58,653 nt of DNA from Cypionkella sp. (GTDB lineage Bacteria > Pseudomonadota > Alphaproteobacteria > Rhodobacterales > Rhodobacteraceae). A program made the translations under genes and the position numbers. Positions 17,786-26,121 of this stretch are shown in pieces; the stretch's first letter is position 1; the number at the start of each line of letters is the position of its first letter. The stretch is taken from NCBI RefSeq assembly GCF_028290025.1, contig NZ_JAQGKQ010000080.1, forward strand, positions 1 to 58,653. Direction: 5' to 3'. The notes under the pieces are model-generated. The model worked only from the letters and a program-made list of their open reading frames with translations. It was not told where the DNA came from and did no database searches.

Positions 17786-18952
17786 TCACATCGTACTTAA
17801 CACAATCTTGAAATGCTCCGCCCAATTTGGCGGAACAATAGCCTGTCTATTTGTTTGATCAGCATTGCGCAGCCGATCTATTGTTTCGATCCAAGAATAA
17901 CTGTCTGCGACGTCAAGGTAAACTGCGAACTCTCCCAGAAGCTCTTGAAACACCGGCAAAGTTGAGGTGATCACGGGCGTGCCAAGGGCTGCGGCTTCAA
18001 GCGCGGGTATGCCAAAGCCTTCCGCGTAGCTGGGAAACAGCAATCCTTGTGCGCCTTGTAACAGAAAGGCGATTTGGCCGTCGTTCAGACCGGGACATTC
18101 CTGAACGCGCGCGCCGGGTTTCAATGAGTCCAGCCGCGCTATTACGGATTCATTCGACCATCCACGCCCACCCAAGATTAACAAATTCGGCGGGTCGGGC
18201 ATTTGCGCCCACAAATCGAGCAGAAAACCATGATTTTTGCGCGGCTCTATCGTTCCCAGCGTCACAAAGTACCGGCCTGCGGGCTTTTCGATTGCGATCA
18301 TTTGCGCCACCGGCACGCCCAGATTGGCGGTGACGCCGGGCGGAATACGCCCCATCAGGTCCAACTGAGCCTCTGTCTGCAAGCGCGTCGTGTGGGCGGT
18401 GTGAATGATAAGATCCGCAAACTTCGCAACAATCTGCATTTTGCGGCGGAAAGGTTCGACACTGTCAGGGCGCGCGAACTCTGGGTAATCCAGCGGAATT
18501 GTATCGTGCACAACGACCGCGATTTTCAAACCGGCGCTTCGAATTTCGCTCAGGCTACGGTGATCCAGATTGGCGTGGCCCGTATTGAAATAACTGGCAC
18601 CGGGCGGCAAATGACGCCCTAGCAAGCGCGCCAATCCCCGCTTGGTGCAGCGGGCCATTGCCAAACGGCGCAGCGCTGCCTCGGCTCGACCGCGCGCGAG
18701 GTCACGTCGCCAAGCGATACGGCCAATCAGGTCATTGCGCGTCAGATCAATGTTGCCATCGCGCAAAGCCGTCATCGCCGCGCGGTCCAGCAACAAAAAC
18801 CCCGCAGCTGTGCGCACCAGCCCGAAAAATGGCATGTCGAGCCGCAAAAAATGATCGAGATAGGCGTATTCGACTCGGTCCACGCCAGTCATCGGCCCCT
18901 TTCCCAAACGCGACATAAGCCGCGTCAGGTCAAGGAGCCGTGCTGGAACCAC
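17786..18952 (-). CDS. Glycosyltransferase family 4 (GT-B fold)
   Basis: Retaining GT-B transferase of 388 residues, probably mannosyl- or similar hexosyl-transferring. The N-terminal domain carries the TGVDRVEYAYLDHFL segment seen in bacterial GT4 enzymes. The C-terminal donor domain shows YFVTLGTIEPRKNHGFLLDL and the EX7E-type site in FPSYAEGFGIPALEAAALG (about residues 318-336). The start is GTG 3 nt after the galU stop, so translation is coupled to galU. The N-terminus shows no signal peptide. Substrate unknown. Confidence 0.85.
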   Translation of the reverse strand: MVPARLLDLTRLMSRLGKGPMTGVDRVEYAYLDHFLRLDMPFFGLVRTAAGFLLLDRAAMTALRDGNIDLTRNDLIGRIAWRRDLARGRAEAALRRLAMARCTKRGLARLLGRHLPPGASYFNTGHANLDHRSLSEIRSAGLKIAVVVHDTIPLDYPEFARPDSVEPFRRKMQIVAKFADLIIHTAHTTRLQTEAQLDLMGRIPPGVTANLGVPVAQMIAIEKPAGRYFVTLGTIEPRKNHGFLLDLWAQMPDPPNLLILGGRGWSNESVIARLDSLKPGARVQECPGLNDGQIAFLLQGAQGLLFPSYAEGFGIPALEAAALGTPVITSTLPVFQELLGEFAVYLDVADSYSWIETIDRLRNADQTNRQAIVPPNWAEHFKIVLSTM

Positions 18953-18955
18953 TGG

Positions 18956-19849
18956 TTACTGAGCCGCCTTTTGCAGCGCAATCATGTCGTTCAGATATGC
19001 GCCAAACTCATCGCGCAGATCGGGGCGCGCCAAGCCGAAAGCTACCGTCGCTTGCAAGAAACCCGCCTTCGAGCCGCAGTCATAGCGCTGACCTCGGAAG
19101 CGATAACCATAGACGTCGCCAGTTTTTGTTTCTTCGGCAATGGCATCGGTCAACTGAATCTCGCCGCCCGCGCCCTGTTTCATATTGTTAAGATTGCTCA
19201 GCACCTTAGGAGTCAGAATGTAGCGGCCAATTACCGCCAAATTCGATGGAGCATCTTCGGCTTTGGGCTTTTCAACCATGCCCTTGGCCTTGACGATAGC
19301 GCCCATATCCTCGGCAATATCCAGAACACCGTAGGACGATGCCTTGTGGGGCGGCACTTCCATTGCGGCAACCATGTTGCCGCCCGTTTGCTCATAGGCT
19401 TCGATCATTTGCTGCAAGCAGGGCTTTTCAGCGGCGATGACGTCGTCGGGCAGAAGCACGGCAAACGGCTCGTCCCCAATCAGACGGCGCGCGCACCATA
19501 CCGCATGGCCCAGACCCAGCGGACGGGTTTGGCGCAGATAGGCGATGGCACCCGAGTCCATGTTGGTTTCTTTAAGAACTTCCAACAGATCCTCTTTGCC
19601 AGCCTTGCGCAGGGCGCTTTCAAGCTCGGGCGAGTGATCAAAATAATCCTCAAGTGCCGACTTGCCGCGCGAGGTTACGAAGATGAACTCTTTGATCCCC
19701 GCCGCACGTGCCTCATCAATCGCGTATTGGATCAACGGCCGGTCTACCAGCGTCATGATCTCTTTCGGGATAGACTTGGTTGCCGGCAAGAAACGTGTGC
19801 CCATACCTGCGACTGGGAATACCGCTTTGGTGACTTTCTTGATTTTCAT
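18956..19849 (-). CDS. galU: UTP-glucose-1-phosphate uridylyltransferase
   Basis: Makes UDP-glucose from UTP and glucose 1-phosphate, feeding surface polysaccharide and the beta-glucan made by NdvB. The 297-residue protein has the nucleotidyltransferase loop VFPVAGMGTRFLPATKSIPK at the N-terminus, VTSRGKSALEDYFD, and the product-site motif VEKPKAEDAPSNLAVIGRY. I chose ATG at 19849 (MKIKKVTKAVFPV, the standard GalU start) over the in-frame GTG at 19867. It has its own promoter and leads the downstream genes GT4, GT92-like, GT14 and sulfotransferase, all within 25 nt of one another. Confidence 0.93.
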   Translation of the reverse strand: MKIKKVTKAVFPVAGMGTRFLPATKSIPKEIMTLVDRPLIQYAIDEARAAGIKEFIFVTSRGKSALEDYFDHSPELESALRKAGKEDLLEVLKETNMDSGAIAYLRQTRPLGLGHAVWCARRLIGDEPFAVLLPDDVIAAEKPCLQQMIEAYEQTGGNMVAAMEVPPHKASSYGVLDIAEDMGAIVKAKGMVEKPKAEDAPSNLAVIGRYILTPKVLSNLNNMKQGAGGEIQLTDAIAEETKTGDVYGYRFRGQRYDCGSKAGFLQATVAFGLARPDLRDEFGAYLNDMIALQKAAQ

Positions 19850-19887
19850 ATTGCCATTCTTTCGCACTACGCCAGATTTTCTAGCAA

Positions 19888-19917
19888 ATTACACACTACC
19901 ACAGGGAAGCTAGCCAA
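19888..19917 (-). promoter_or_regulatory. Putative sigma-70 promoter of galU operon
   Basis: On the minus strand TTGGCT (19917-19912) is followed after 18 nt by TGTAAT (19893-19888), one mismatch from TATAAT. The start site would fall about 32 nt before the galU ATG. The surrounding 19868-20017 gap is AT-rich and contains no ORF. Confidence 0.5.
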
Positions 19918-20017
19918 GAATCTGTTAGCCTAATGCGATAGCTTATCTTGCAGGAAGATAGCACATAATCCAGTCCGTCAATGGGGGGAAATTTGCACTC
20001 AGCCTGCCAATTTCGGC

Positions 20018-21262
20018 CTAAAACTGCCTAATAGGACGGAACCGTTTCAATCGAGCAGTTTCATCGGTGACGCGCTTTCGAAATGAAATCCAACGAAAAC
20101 GTGGACTTTCGCGGTCAGAGCGACCAAAAATACCGCCTGTTTGCAGCCAGTAGCCTTCAGGTTGAAAGCTCATCTTATGCGGGCGGGCAGTGGGGCTGAA
20201 AACGAAAACTGTGGTAATCGTGTCGCTGCTGGCCGCTGCCTGAGCAAGCAGACGCCGCTTTTGCCAAAACCGTCCCGCAAGAACTTTACCAAGGCGCGGA
20301 CCTGTTTTCAGCAGGCGCAACGCCGTGTTGGTGCTGGTCAGCGGCGGAAGATCCGTCAAAGGGCGCGTAAGCCCTTCGGCCCAGCCTTGGGTCATGCTGC
20401 CCAACAAAGCAAGTTCCGCCTGCGCGTTGATGCGACCGGCGCGGCGATGCTGGGCGATACGCGCGGATTCCCGCAAAGACAGAGATGTTAATGCGACGGT
20501 TACATCCGCCAGCGGCGCGTGACGGCGCAGGAATAATGCAGTGCTCGCGGCGATATCTTGCAGATTTAGCGGTACTCGATTTGCGGCGCGGCGGGGGCTG
20601 GCAAAATAACCATGATGCACCTGCGCGTCGGGGACAATCGCTGTGAGGCCCATCCCCGCCATGCGCAGGTTGACATCTGCCTCGTCCAAAAAGAACCGAT
20701 AAGCCGGATCGAAACCACCTATTCGCAGCAGTACATCGCGCCGAAACGCGCAGTTGGTGCCTTGGGTTTTCACCGCACGCTGCCGGGTGCTTGCAAGCAG
20801 CGTGGTTTGGCTAATTTCCAACGGGTGATCTTGGCCAAACTGATCAACCTCGCAGGCCCGCCATTGGTAAGAGATCCCATTGCGTGCGCGGATAAAACCA
20901 GTGCTGGCAATAACGCGCGGATCGGTGAACGGAGCCACCAGTCGCTTGGCCCAAGTGGGTTCGGCGACCGCGTCGTCATCTATAAACGCCACAATCGTCG
21001 CTGCGGCCAGTGCAATGCCTGCGTTTCGGGCGGCGCTGATATTGGCTTCATCAAACATGACACATTTCAGCGATAGGCCAAGCGCCTGCACCTGCACGAT
21101 AGCCTCTGGGTCAGCCACGACGATCAGTTCAAGCTGGGAATGGTCCTGATGGGTGAGCGCCAAAATACAGCGCAGCAGCGCTGCCGGACGATGGCGACTG
21201 ACGACGATAACGCTGACCGGGATGACGCTGACCGGGATACCGGCGTCGGGCAAATCCGTCAT
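20018..21262 (-). CDS. Glycosyltransferase family 2
   Basis: Inverting GT-A transferase of 414 residues. The N-terminal domain has SVIVVSRHRPAALLRCILAL, EANISAARNAGIALA and the metal-binding VAFIDDDAVAEP, followed by a conserved FRRDVLLRIGGFDPAYRFFLDEADVNLRM acceptor region near residues 165-200. The C-terminal 170 residues are not assigned. The first 12 residues include an in-frame repeat of IPVSV, produced by a 15-bp tandem duplication at 21210-21239. The start overlaps the kdsB stop in ATGA, so it belongs to the cysQ-kdsB-GT2 unit; a 150-bp gap with a promoter separates it from galU. Confidence 0.85.
   Translation of the reverse strand: MTDLPDAGIPVSVIPVSVIVVSRHRPAALLRCILALTHQDHSQLELIVVADPEAIVQVQALGLSLKCVMFDEANISAARNAGIALAAATIVAFIDDDAVAEPTWAKRLVAPFTDPRVIASTGFIRARNGISYQWRACEVDQFGQDHPLEISQTTLLASTRQRAVKTQGTNCAFRRDVLLRIGGFDPAYRFFLDEADVNLRMAGMGLTAIVPDAQVHHGYFASPRRAANRVPLNLQDIAASTALFLRRHAPLADVTVALTSLSLRESARIAQHRRAGRINAQAELALLGSMTQGWAEGLTRPLTDLPPLTSTNTALRLLKTGPRLGKVLAGRFWQKRRLLAQAAASSDTITTVFVFSPTARPHKMSFQPEGYWLQTGGIFGRSDRESPRFRWISFRKRVTDETARLKRFRPIRQF
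21210..21239. repeat. 15-bp tandem duplication in GT2 gene
   Basis: Two adjacent 15-bp units (14 of 15 identical) encode IPVSV twice at the N-terminus of the GT2 protein, just before the first beta-strand of the Rossmann-like fold. The reading frame is kept. Looks like a recent slippage event. Confidence 0.8.
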
Positions 21263-22047
21263 GCCATGGCAGCCAGCGCGGCCTCAATCACGGGTACGTC
21301 TGAGGGGTTGTTGAGCTCCCAAAACGCTAGCCCGCGTCCATCGACTTGCACGCACAGAACTTGGCGGCCGTTTTCAAGGAAGCGGAGTTGTTCCAGTCCC
21401 TCAAGCATCTCCAGCGGTCCAACGTGCCAACTTGGATAGGCCGCAAGCGCTGCGGGACGATAGGCGTAGACGCCGACGTGATGGAAAACCGGAGTGGACT
21501 CGCTGTCGGCATAAACCCGGTTGGTAAAGGGAATCACCTCTTTTGAAAAGTACAGCCCGCGCATGCCAGTCCCAAAAACCGCTGTGGTGCCGCCTACCCT
21601 ACCTGCACGACGATCCGCCAGGAAACCATTCAGCGCCCGACCGTCACAGCGCAACACAGGCGTGGCAATGTCAGCCTCGGGTGCGGCGTACAGACCCGCT
21701 ATCAATTCTTCCACGAACCATGCAGGCGTCAGTGGTGCGTCGCCTTGCAAGTTCACAATAACATCATAGCCGGGCAGCAGGGCCGCCACCTCTGCACAAC
21801 GCTCGGTGCCATTTAACGCGGTAGAGGAGGTCATAATCACCTCTGCACCAAAGCTCGAAGCGTGGTCGCGAATACGCACGTCATCGGTCGCAATGACCAC
21901 CCGAGCGATACCGCGCACCGCCATAGCGGCCTGCCAGGACCGCCTTATCAAGGTCTTCTCGCCATCCGGGCCTTTCAGCGAAACCAAGGGCTTGCCCGGA
22001 TATCGCGCGCTGGCATAGCGGGCCGGGATGACGAGAAGTACGCTCAT
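21259..22047 (-). CDS. kdsB: 3-deoxy-manno-octulosonate cytidylyltransferase
   Basis: Activates KDO as CMP-KDO for lipopolysaccharide inner core or capsule. The 262-residue protein has the nucleotidyltransferase N-terminus VIPARYASARYPGKPL, IVNLQGDAPLTP (usually LQGDEP), and a C-terminal EMLEGLEQLRFLENG segment diagnostic of KdsB. LQGDAP instead of LQGDEP is a mild deviation. Overlaps at both ends (ATGA with cysQ and with GT2) show tight coupling. kdsD at 9464 supplies the precursor. A dedicated capsule copy is possible, since many Rhodobacterales carry two CMP-KDO synthetase-like genes. Confidence 0.88.
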   Translation of the reverse strand: MSVLLVIPARYASARYPGKPLVSLKGPDGEKTLIRRSWQAAMAVRGIARVVIATDDVRIRDHASSFGAEVIMTSSTALNGTERCAEVAALLPGYDVIVNLQGDAPLTPAWFVEELIAGLYAAPEADIATPVLRCDGRALNGFLADRRAGRVGGTTAVFGTGMRGLYFSKEVIPFTNRVYADSESTPVFHHVGVYAYRPAALAAYPSWHVGPLEMLEGLEQLRFLENGRQVLCVQVDGRGLAFWELNNPSDVPVIEAALAAMA

Positions 22048-22838
22048 TTTTGCAAGGTCACGCCGGGGGCGTAAGCGATGAAAAACGGGTTATCCCAGCC
22101 GTTTTTTCCATAGGCCAAAGGCGTGTGATCATCGAAGCGCACGACATGGCCGCCCGCCCCGCGCAGCACGGCATCGCCCGCCGCGGTATCCCATTCCATC
22201 GTGCGGCCCAGACGTGGATAAAGATCAGCCTCGCCTGACGCTACCAGACAAAACTTCAAGCTGGAGCCCGCGGATTTCATGTCTTTGTAAGCGTATTTGG
22301 CGATGTAAGCATCGGTTGCTGCATCGCGGTGAGACTTAGAGGCCACCACCATTAAGGCCGCATTGTCAGGCTTGGAGACGGACAAGGGTGTTACCGGCCC
22401 AACCGTATCCTTGGCGAATGCTCCGGTTTCTTCAACCGTCACCCCATCCGCCTGCGTATAGAACAGTCGGCCCTGTGCCGGCGCATAGACCACCCCCCGC
22501 AATGGCACACCGTTCTCAACATAAGCAATATTCACCGTAAAATCGCCACGCCGCTGCACGAATTCTTTCGTGCCGTCCAGCGGGTCAACGATGAGAAAAG
22601 TAGACGCCGTCAATGCATGACTGTCGGCCTGCTCTTCGGTGATGAGTACCACATCGGGAAACTCTGCGCGCAGCCCAGCCGAGATGATCGCATCGGCGGC
22701 TTCATCAGCTTCCGTGACCGGGCTGGCATCGGATTTCGACTTCACCTCAAAATCCGGGCCGTTGTAGACCTGCATGATGCGGTCGCCCGCTTCCAGTGCC
22801 AGACGGCGGATGACGGGGATCAGATGGTCAAAGTTCAT
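22044..22838 (-). CDS. cysQ: 3'(2'),5'-bisphosphate nucleotidase
   Basis: Dephosphorylates PAP (and PAPS) to AMP, relieving product inhibition of sulfotransferases and sulfate reduction. The 264-residue protein belongs to the inositol monophosphatase fold: TEADEAADAIISAGL, ITEEQ, the metal site VDPLDGTKEFVQRRGDFTVN and the C-terminal EWDTAAGDAVLRGAGG. The start at 22838 is set by GGAGAG 4-9 nt upstream; a frame five codons longer lacks a ribosome site. It heads the cysQ-kdsB-GT2 unit. The sulfotransferase-like gene at the end of the same strand block gives it a plausible local purpose. Confidence 0.92.
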   Translation of the reverse strand: MNFDHLIPVIRRLALEAGDRIMQVYNGPDFEVKSKSDASPVTEADEAADAIISAGLRAEFPDVVLITEEQADSHALTASTFLIVDPLDGTKEFVQRRGDFTVNIAYVENGVPLRGVVYAPAQGRLFYTQADGVTVEETGAFAKDTVGPVTPLSVSKPDNAALMVVASKSHRDAATDAYIAKYAYKDMKSAGSSLKFCLVASGEADLYPRLGRTMEWDTAAGDAVLRGAGGHVVRFDDHTPLAYGKNGWDNPFFIAYAPGVTLQK

Positions 22839-22974
22839 AGGCTCTCCTAACAATCACGTAATGCACCTGCCGTGATGTTGATTAATACACACCGCGCCTT
22901 TATCATCGGTTGCAAAGGGAACAGCAAGATTTCCTGTGCTATAAGGGGCGGTGCCCAGAATGAGGTTGTGGTAA

Positions 22975-23796
22975 ATGTTTCGCCCAGAATTCAAACGAAC
23001 GCCGTTGACCAGCGGCTTCGGCATGTTGGAACTGATTTTTCATGCAGCGGTGCGTCATGTGCGCAAACAGCATCATAATGCGGTTGTCGGGTTGTTGATG
23101 AGCATCGTCCAGTCCGTGCTGATGGTGGTGATCATGGTGTTCATGTTCGACCTTCTGGGTCTGCGCGGCGCGGCGCTGCGCGGTGATTTCGTGCTGTATA
23201 TCATGTCTGGGGTGTTCAATTTTGCCACACACTCCAAGACCCTCACCGCCGTGTCGAAGTCCGACGGGCCGACCTCGGCGATGATGAAGCATTCACCAAT
23301 GAATACCATTGTGGCCATCGCATCGGCAGCTTTAGGTGCGCTATATTTGCAAACCTTGTCAGCGGCGGTAATCCTGTTCTTCTACCATGCGCTGTGGACG
23401 CCAATCGTCATTTACGACCCGGTGCCGGTCATTGGCATTTATCTGCTGTCCTGGGCGTCGGGCATTGGCGTCGGTATGATTTTCAAAGCCGCAACGCCTT
23501 GGCAGCCCGAATTTTTTAGCATCGCAACCTCAATTTATGCCCGCGCTAACATGATTTTTTCCGGCAAAATGTTTCTAGCCAACACAATACCTGCTGGCCG
23601 CTTGCACTTTTACACTTGGAACCCACTGTTTCACTCTATTGACCAGACGCGGGGCTATATGTTTCAGAACTATCACCCGCATAACAGCTCGATCGAATAC
23701 ACCATTTGGGTGACTTTCATCCTGATCATCATCGGATTGATGGGTGAAAATTTCACTCGTAAGTATGCTTCGCTCAGTTGGAATGCGGGTCGATAG
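22975..23796 (+). CDS. KpsM-like polysaccharide ABC exporter permease
   Basis: Inner-membrane ABC-2 permease of 273 residues, resembling KpsM/Wzm capsule and O-antigen exporters. About six hydrophobic helices are visible, starting near residues 45-62 (SIVQSVLMVVIMVFMF), and ending with IWVTFILIIIGLMGE near 250. The central NPLFHSIDQTRGYMF segment is typical of the family. GAGG lies 9 nt before ATG, and a CTATAA box at 22939-22944 could be the -10 of a private promoter. No matching KpsT-type ATPase, KpsE or KpsD is encoded beside it, so its partner must be elsewhere. It is divergent from cysQ. Confidence 0.8.
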   Translation: MFRPEFKRTPLTSGFGMLELIFHAAVRHVRKQHHNAVVGLLMSIVQSVLMVVIMVFMFDLLGLRGAALRGDFVLYIMSGVFNFATHSKTLTAVSKSDGPTSAMMKHSPMNTIVAIASAALGALYLQTLSAAVILFFYHALWTPIVIYDPVPVIGIYLLSWASGIGVGMIFKAATPWQPEFFSIATSIYARANMIFSGKMFLANTIPAGRLHFYTWNPLFHSIDQTRGYMFQNYHPHNSSIEYTIWVTFILIIIGLMGENFTRKYASLSWNAGR

Positions 23797-24143
23797 GCGA
23801 GGGACCATAATGAATTCCCACGGCCTGAAAGCCGCGGCAATCGGGGAGTCCCGCCGCTGTTTTTCAGCGCGTGACGTAATCATCTGCGGTCAAGGGCTGG
23901 GCCGCGCTGCCGTCATTTAGCCATTTGTGGCGCCCAAAATCGCACCCTCAAATCGAATGCCGCGATTTTTCCACTCATTCATCTGGTTTTCTGCCTCATG
24001 CAACGCTTGCAGGGTCAAATCAGCCTGCCTATATACGCCCAGAAGCCGGGAACGGGCAGCAGCTCTTCCGGTCTCATGGGATCGGGACGGAATGCCTGCT
24101 TGGGTTCCGCACCACAACATCGCCGAAGGAAAGGGACCTACTT
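23797..24143. other. Intergenic region upstream of dnaK
   Basis: 347 bp without a gene I can support. It holds the dnaK heat-shock promoter at 24006-24036, an about 100-nt dnaK leader, and two short frames: a 36-codon plus-strand frame at 23810-23920 and a 67-codon minus-strand frame at 23917-24120 that runs across the promoter. Neither is recognised. Confidence 0.6.
24006..24036 (+). promoter_or_regulatory. Sigma-32 (RpoH) type promoter of dnaK
   Basis: CTTGCA (24006-24011) and CCTATATAC (24028-24036) match the alphaproteobacterial RpoH pattern of CTTG, about 17-18 nt, then CYTATNT; the gap after CTTG is 18 nt. Transcription would start near 24043 and leave a leader of about 100 nt before the dnaK ATG. 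Heat induction of dnaKJ is expected from this. Confidence 0.75.
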
Positions 24144-26051
24144 ATGGCCAAAGTCATTGGGATTGACCTCGGGACGACCAACTCTTGCGTCGCCATCATG
24201 GACGGCTCGCAGCCCCGGATCATCGAAAACTCGGAAGGCGCGCGCACTACGCCGTCTATCGTTGCCTACACCGAAACCGAACGTCTGGTCGGGCAGGCTG
24301 CAAAACGGCAGGCTGTCACGAACGCCAGCAACACAATCTTCGCCGTCAAGCGCCTGATCGGTCGTCGGCATGATGATCCTGTGATCATCAAAGATCAAAA
24401 GAACATGCCGTATAAAATCGTCAACGGCGGCAATGGCGATGCGTGGGTCGAAGTGCGCGGTGAGAAATATTCTCCGGCGCAGGTTTCGGCCGTCATCTTG
24501 CAAAAGATGAAAGAAACCGCTGAGAGCTATCTGGGTGAAAGCGTCACCCAAGCGGTGATCACGGTGCCTGCCTACTTCAACGACGCTCAGCGCCAAGCCA
24601 CAAAAGACGCGGGCCGCATCGCTGGCCTCGAAGTGTTGCGCATTATCAACGAGCCGACCGCAGCCGCTTTGGCCTACGGTCTGGACAAAAAAGAAGCGCG
24701 CACCATCGCGGTCTACGACCTTGGCGGCGGTACGTTCGACATCACCATTCTGGAAATTGACGACGGTTTGTTCGAGGTGAAATCCACCAACGGCGACACT
24801 TTCCTTGGTGGCGAAGACTTCGATATGCGCATCGTCAATTACTTGGCGGATGAGTTCAAGAAAGAGCACGGCGTTGACTTGTCGCTCGACAAGATGGCGC
24901 TGCAACGTCTGAAAGAAGCTGCCGAGAAAGCAAAGATCGAGCTTTCTTCCTCGACTCAGACTGAAATCAACCAGCCGTTCATCTCGATGGACAAAAACAC
25001 CGGCCAACCGTTGCACTTGGTGGTCAAGCTGACCCGTGCCAAGCTGGAATCTCTGGTCGATGATCTGGTTAAAAAGTCGATGAAGCCTTGCGCTGCTGCG
25101 TTGAAAGACGCTGGCATCTCTATCGGCGACATTGATGAGGTTGTTCTGGTCGGCGGTATGACCCGGATGCCACGCGTTCTGGAAGAAGTAACCAAGTTCT
25201 TCGGCAAAGAGCCGCATAAGGGTGTGAACCCTGATGAGGTTGTGGCTGCTGGTGCTGCGATCCAAGCAGGTGTTTTGCAGGGCGACGTCAAAGACGTGGT
25301 TCTGCTGGACGTGACCCCACTGTCCTTGGGCATCGAAACCCTTGGTGGCGTGTTCACTCGCCTGATTGACCGTAACACCACGATCCCGACCAAAAAGTCG
25401 CAGGTGTTCTCGACCGCTGAAGACAACCAAAACGCTGTGACGATTCGCGTCTTCCAAGGTGAACGCGAAATGGCTGCCGACAACAAGATGCTCGGTCAGT
25501 TCAACTTGGAAAGCATTCCGCCGGCACCGCGCGGTCTGCCGCAGATCGAGGTTACCTTCGATATCGACGCCAACGGCATCGTGTCGGTGAAAGCCAAAGA
25601 CAAGGGCACCAACAAAGAGCAAGCGATCACCATTCAAGCCTCGGGCGGTCTGTCCGACGAGGATATTGAGAAAATGGTGAAAGATGCAGAAGCCAACGCC
25701 GAAGCCGATAAAGAACGTAAGGAGTTGGTGGAGTCGAAAAATCAGGCCGAAAGCCTGATGCATTCGACCAAACGCTCGCTTGCCGAACACTCAGACAAGG
25801 TTGATCCTTCGACTGTCGAAGTGATCGAACTGGCAATGTCGGCGCTTGAAGATGCGTTGACGACTGAAAACGCTGGCAAGATCAAAGGCGGCATCCAAAA
25901 CCTGACCGAAGCGGCGATGAAGCTGGGCGAGGCTATCTACAAGTCCTCGGCAGACCAAGCCGAAGGCAAGGATGAGGATGAGCAGCGCGGCGTGGATGAG
26001 GATATCATTGACGCTGACTTCGAAGATCTCGGGAACAACAAGCGGAAGTAA
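24144..26051 (+). CDS. dnaK: Chaperone protein DnaK (Hsp70)
   Basis: ATP-dependent Hsp70 chaperone that folds nascent and stress-damaged proteins with DnaJ and GrpE. 635 residues, the family norm. The nucleotide-binding domain shows [16 protein letters not shown] (residues 6-21), [20 protein letters not shown] and [15 protein letters not shown]; the substrate domain begins after the [14 protein letters not shown] linker region; the C-terminus is acidic ([13 protein letters not shown]). The start is ATG at 24144 after GGAAAGGGA; the frame is open further upstream but that part lies in the promoter leader. grpE is not nearby. Confidence 0.98.
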   Translation: MAKVIGIDLGTTNSCVAIMDGSQPRIIENSEGARTTPSIVAYTETERLVGQAAKRQAVTNASNTIFAVKRLIGRRHDDPVIIKDQKNMPYKIVNGGNGDAWVEVRGEKYSPAQVSAVILQKMKETAESYLGESVTQAVITVPAYFNDAQRQATKDAGRIAGLEVLRIINEPTAAALAYGLDKKEARTIAVYDLGGGTFDITILEIDDGLFEVKSTNGDTFLGGEDFDMRIVNYLADEFKKEHGVDLSLDKMALQRLKEAAEKAKIELSSSTQTEINQPFISMDKNTGQPLHLVVKLTRAKLESLVDDLVKKSMKPCAAALKDAGISIGDIDEVVLVGGMTRMPRVLEEVTKFFGKEPHKGVNPDEVVAAGAAIQAGVLQGDVKDVVLLDVTPLSLGIETLGGVFTRLIDRNTTIPTKKSQVFSTAEDNQNAVTIRVFQGEREMAADNKMLGQFNLESIPPAPRGLPQIEVTFDIDANGIVSVKAKDKGTNKEQAITIQASGGLSDEDIEKMVKDAEANAEADKERKELVESKNQAESLMHSTKRSLAEHSDKVDPSTVEVIELAMSALEDALTTENAGKIKGGIQNLTEAAMKLGEAIYKSSADQAEGKDEDEQRGVDEDIIDADFEDLGNNKRK

Positions 26052-26068
26052 GCCGCCAGGAACGAAAA

Positions 26069-26096
26069 CAGGGCGGCCCATGTAGGGGCCGCCCTG
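26069..26096 (+). terminator. Hairpin between dnaK and dnaJ
   Basis: CAGGGCGGCC and GGCCGCCCTG form a perfect 10-bp stem with an 8-nt loop and no T-run. Such a hairpin can act as an attenuator or protect the dnaK message 3' end, giving more DnaK than DnaJ. It ends 26 nt before the dnaJ ATG. Confidence 0.6.
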
Positions 26097-26121
26097 CCGC
26101 GTTCCCGTGAAGGGGTTTTGC

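Noticed and set aside
24138..25790. 550-codon frame antisense to dnaK
   Set aside because: Opposite strand of a highly conserved gene; no family motif, and long antisense frames are common where the sense gene avoids certain codons.
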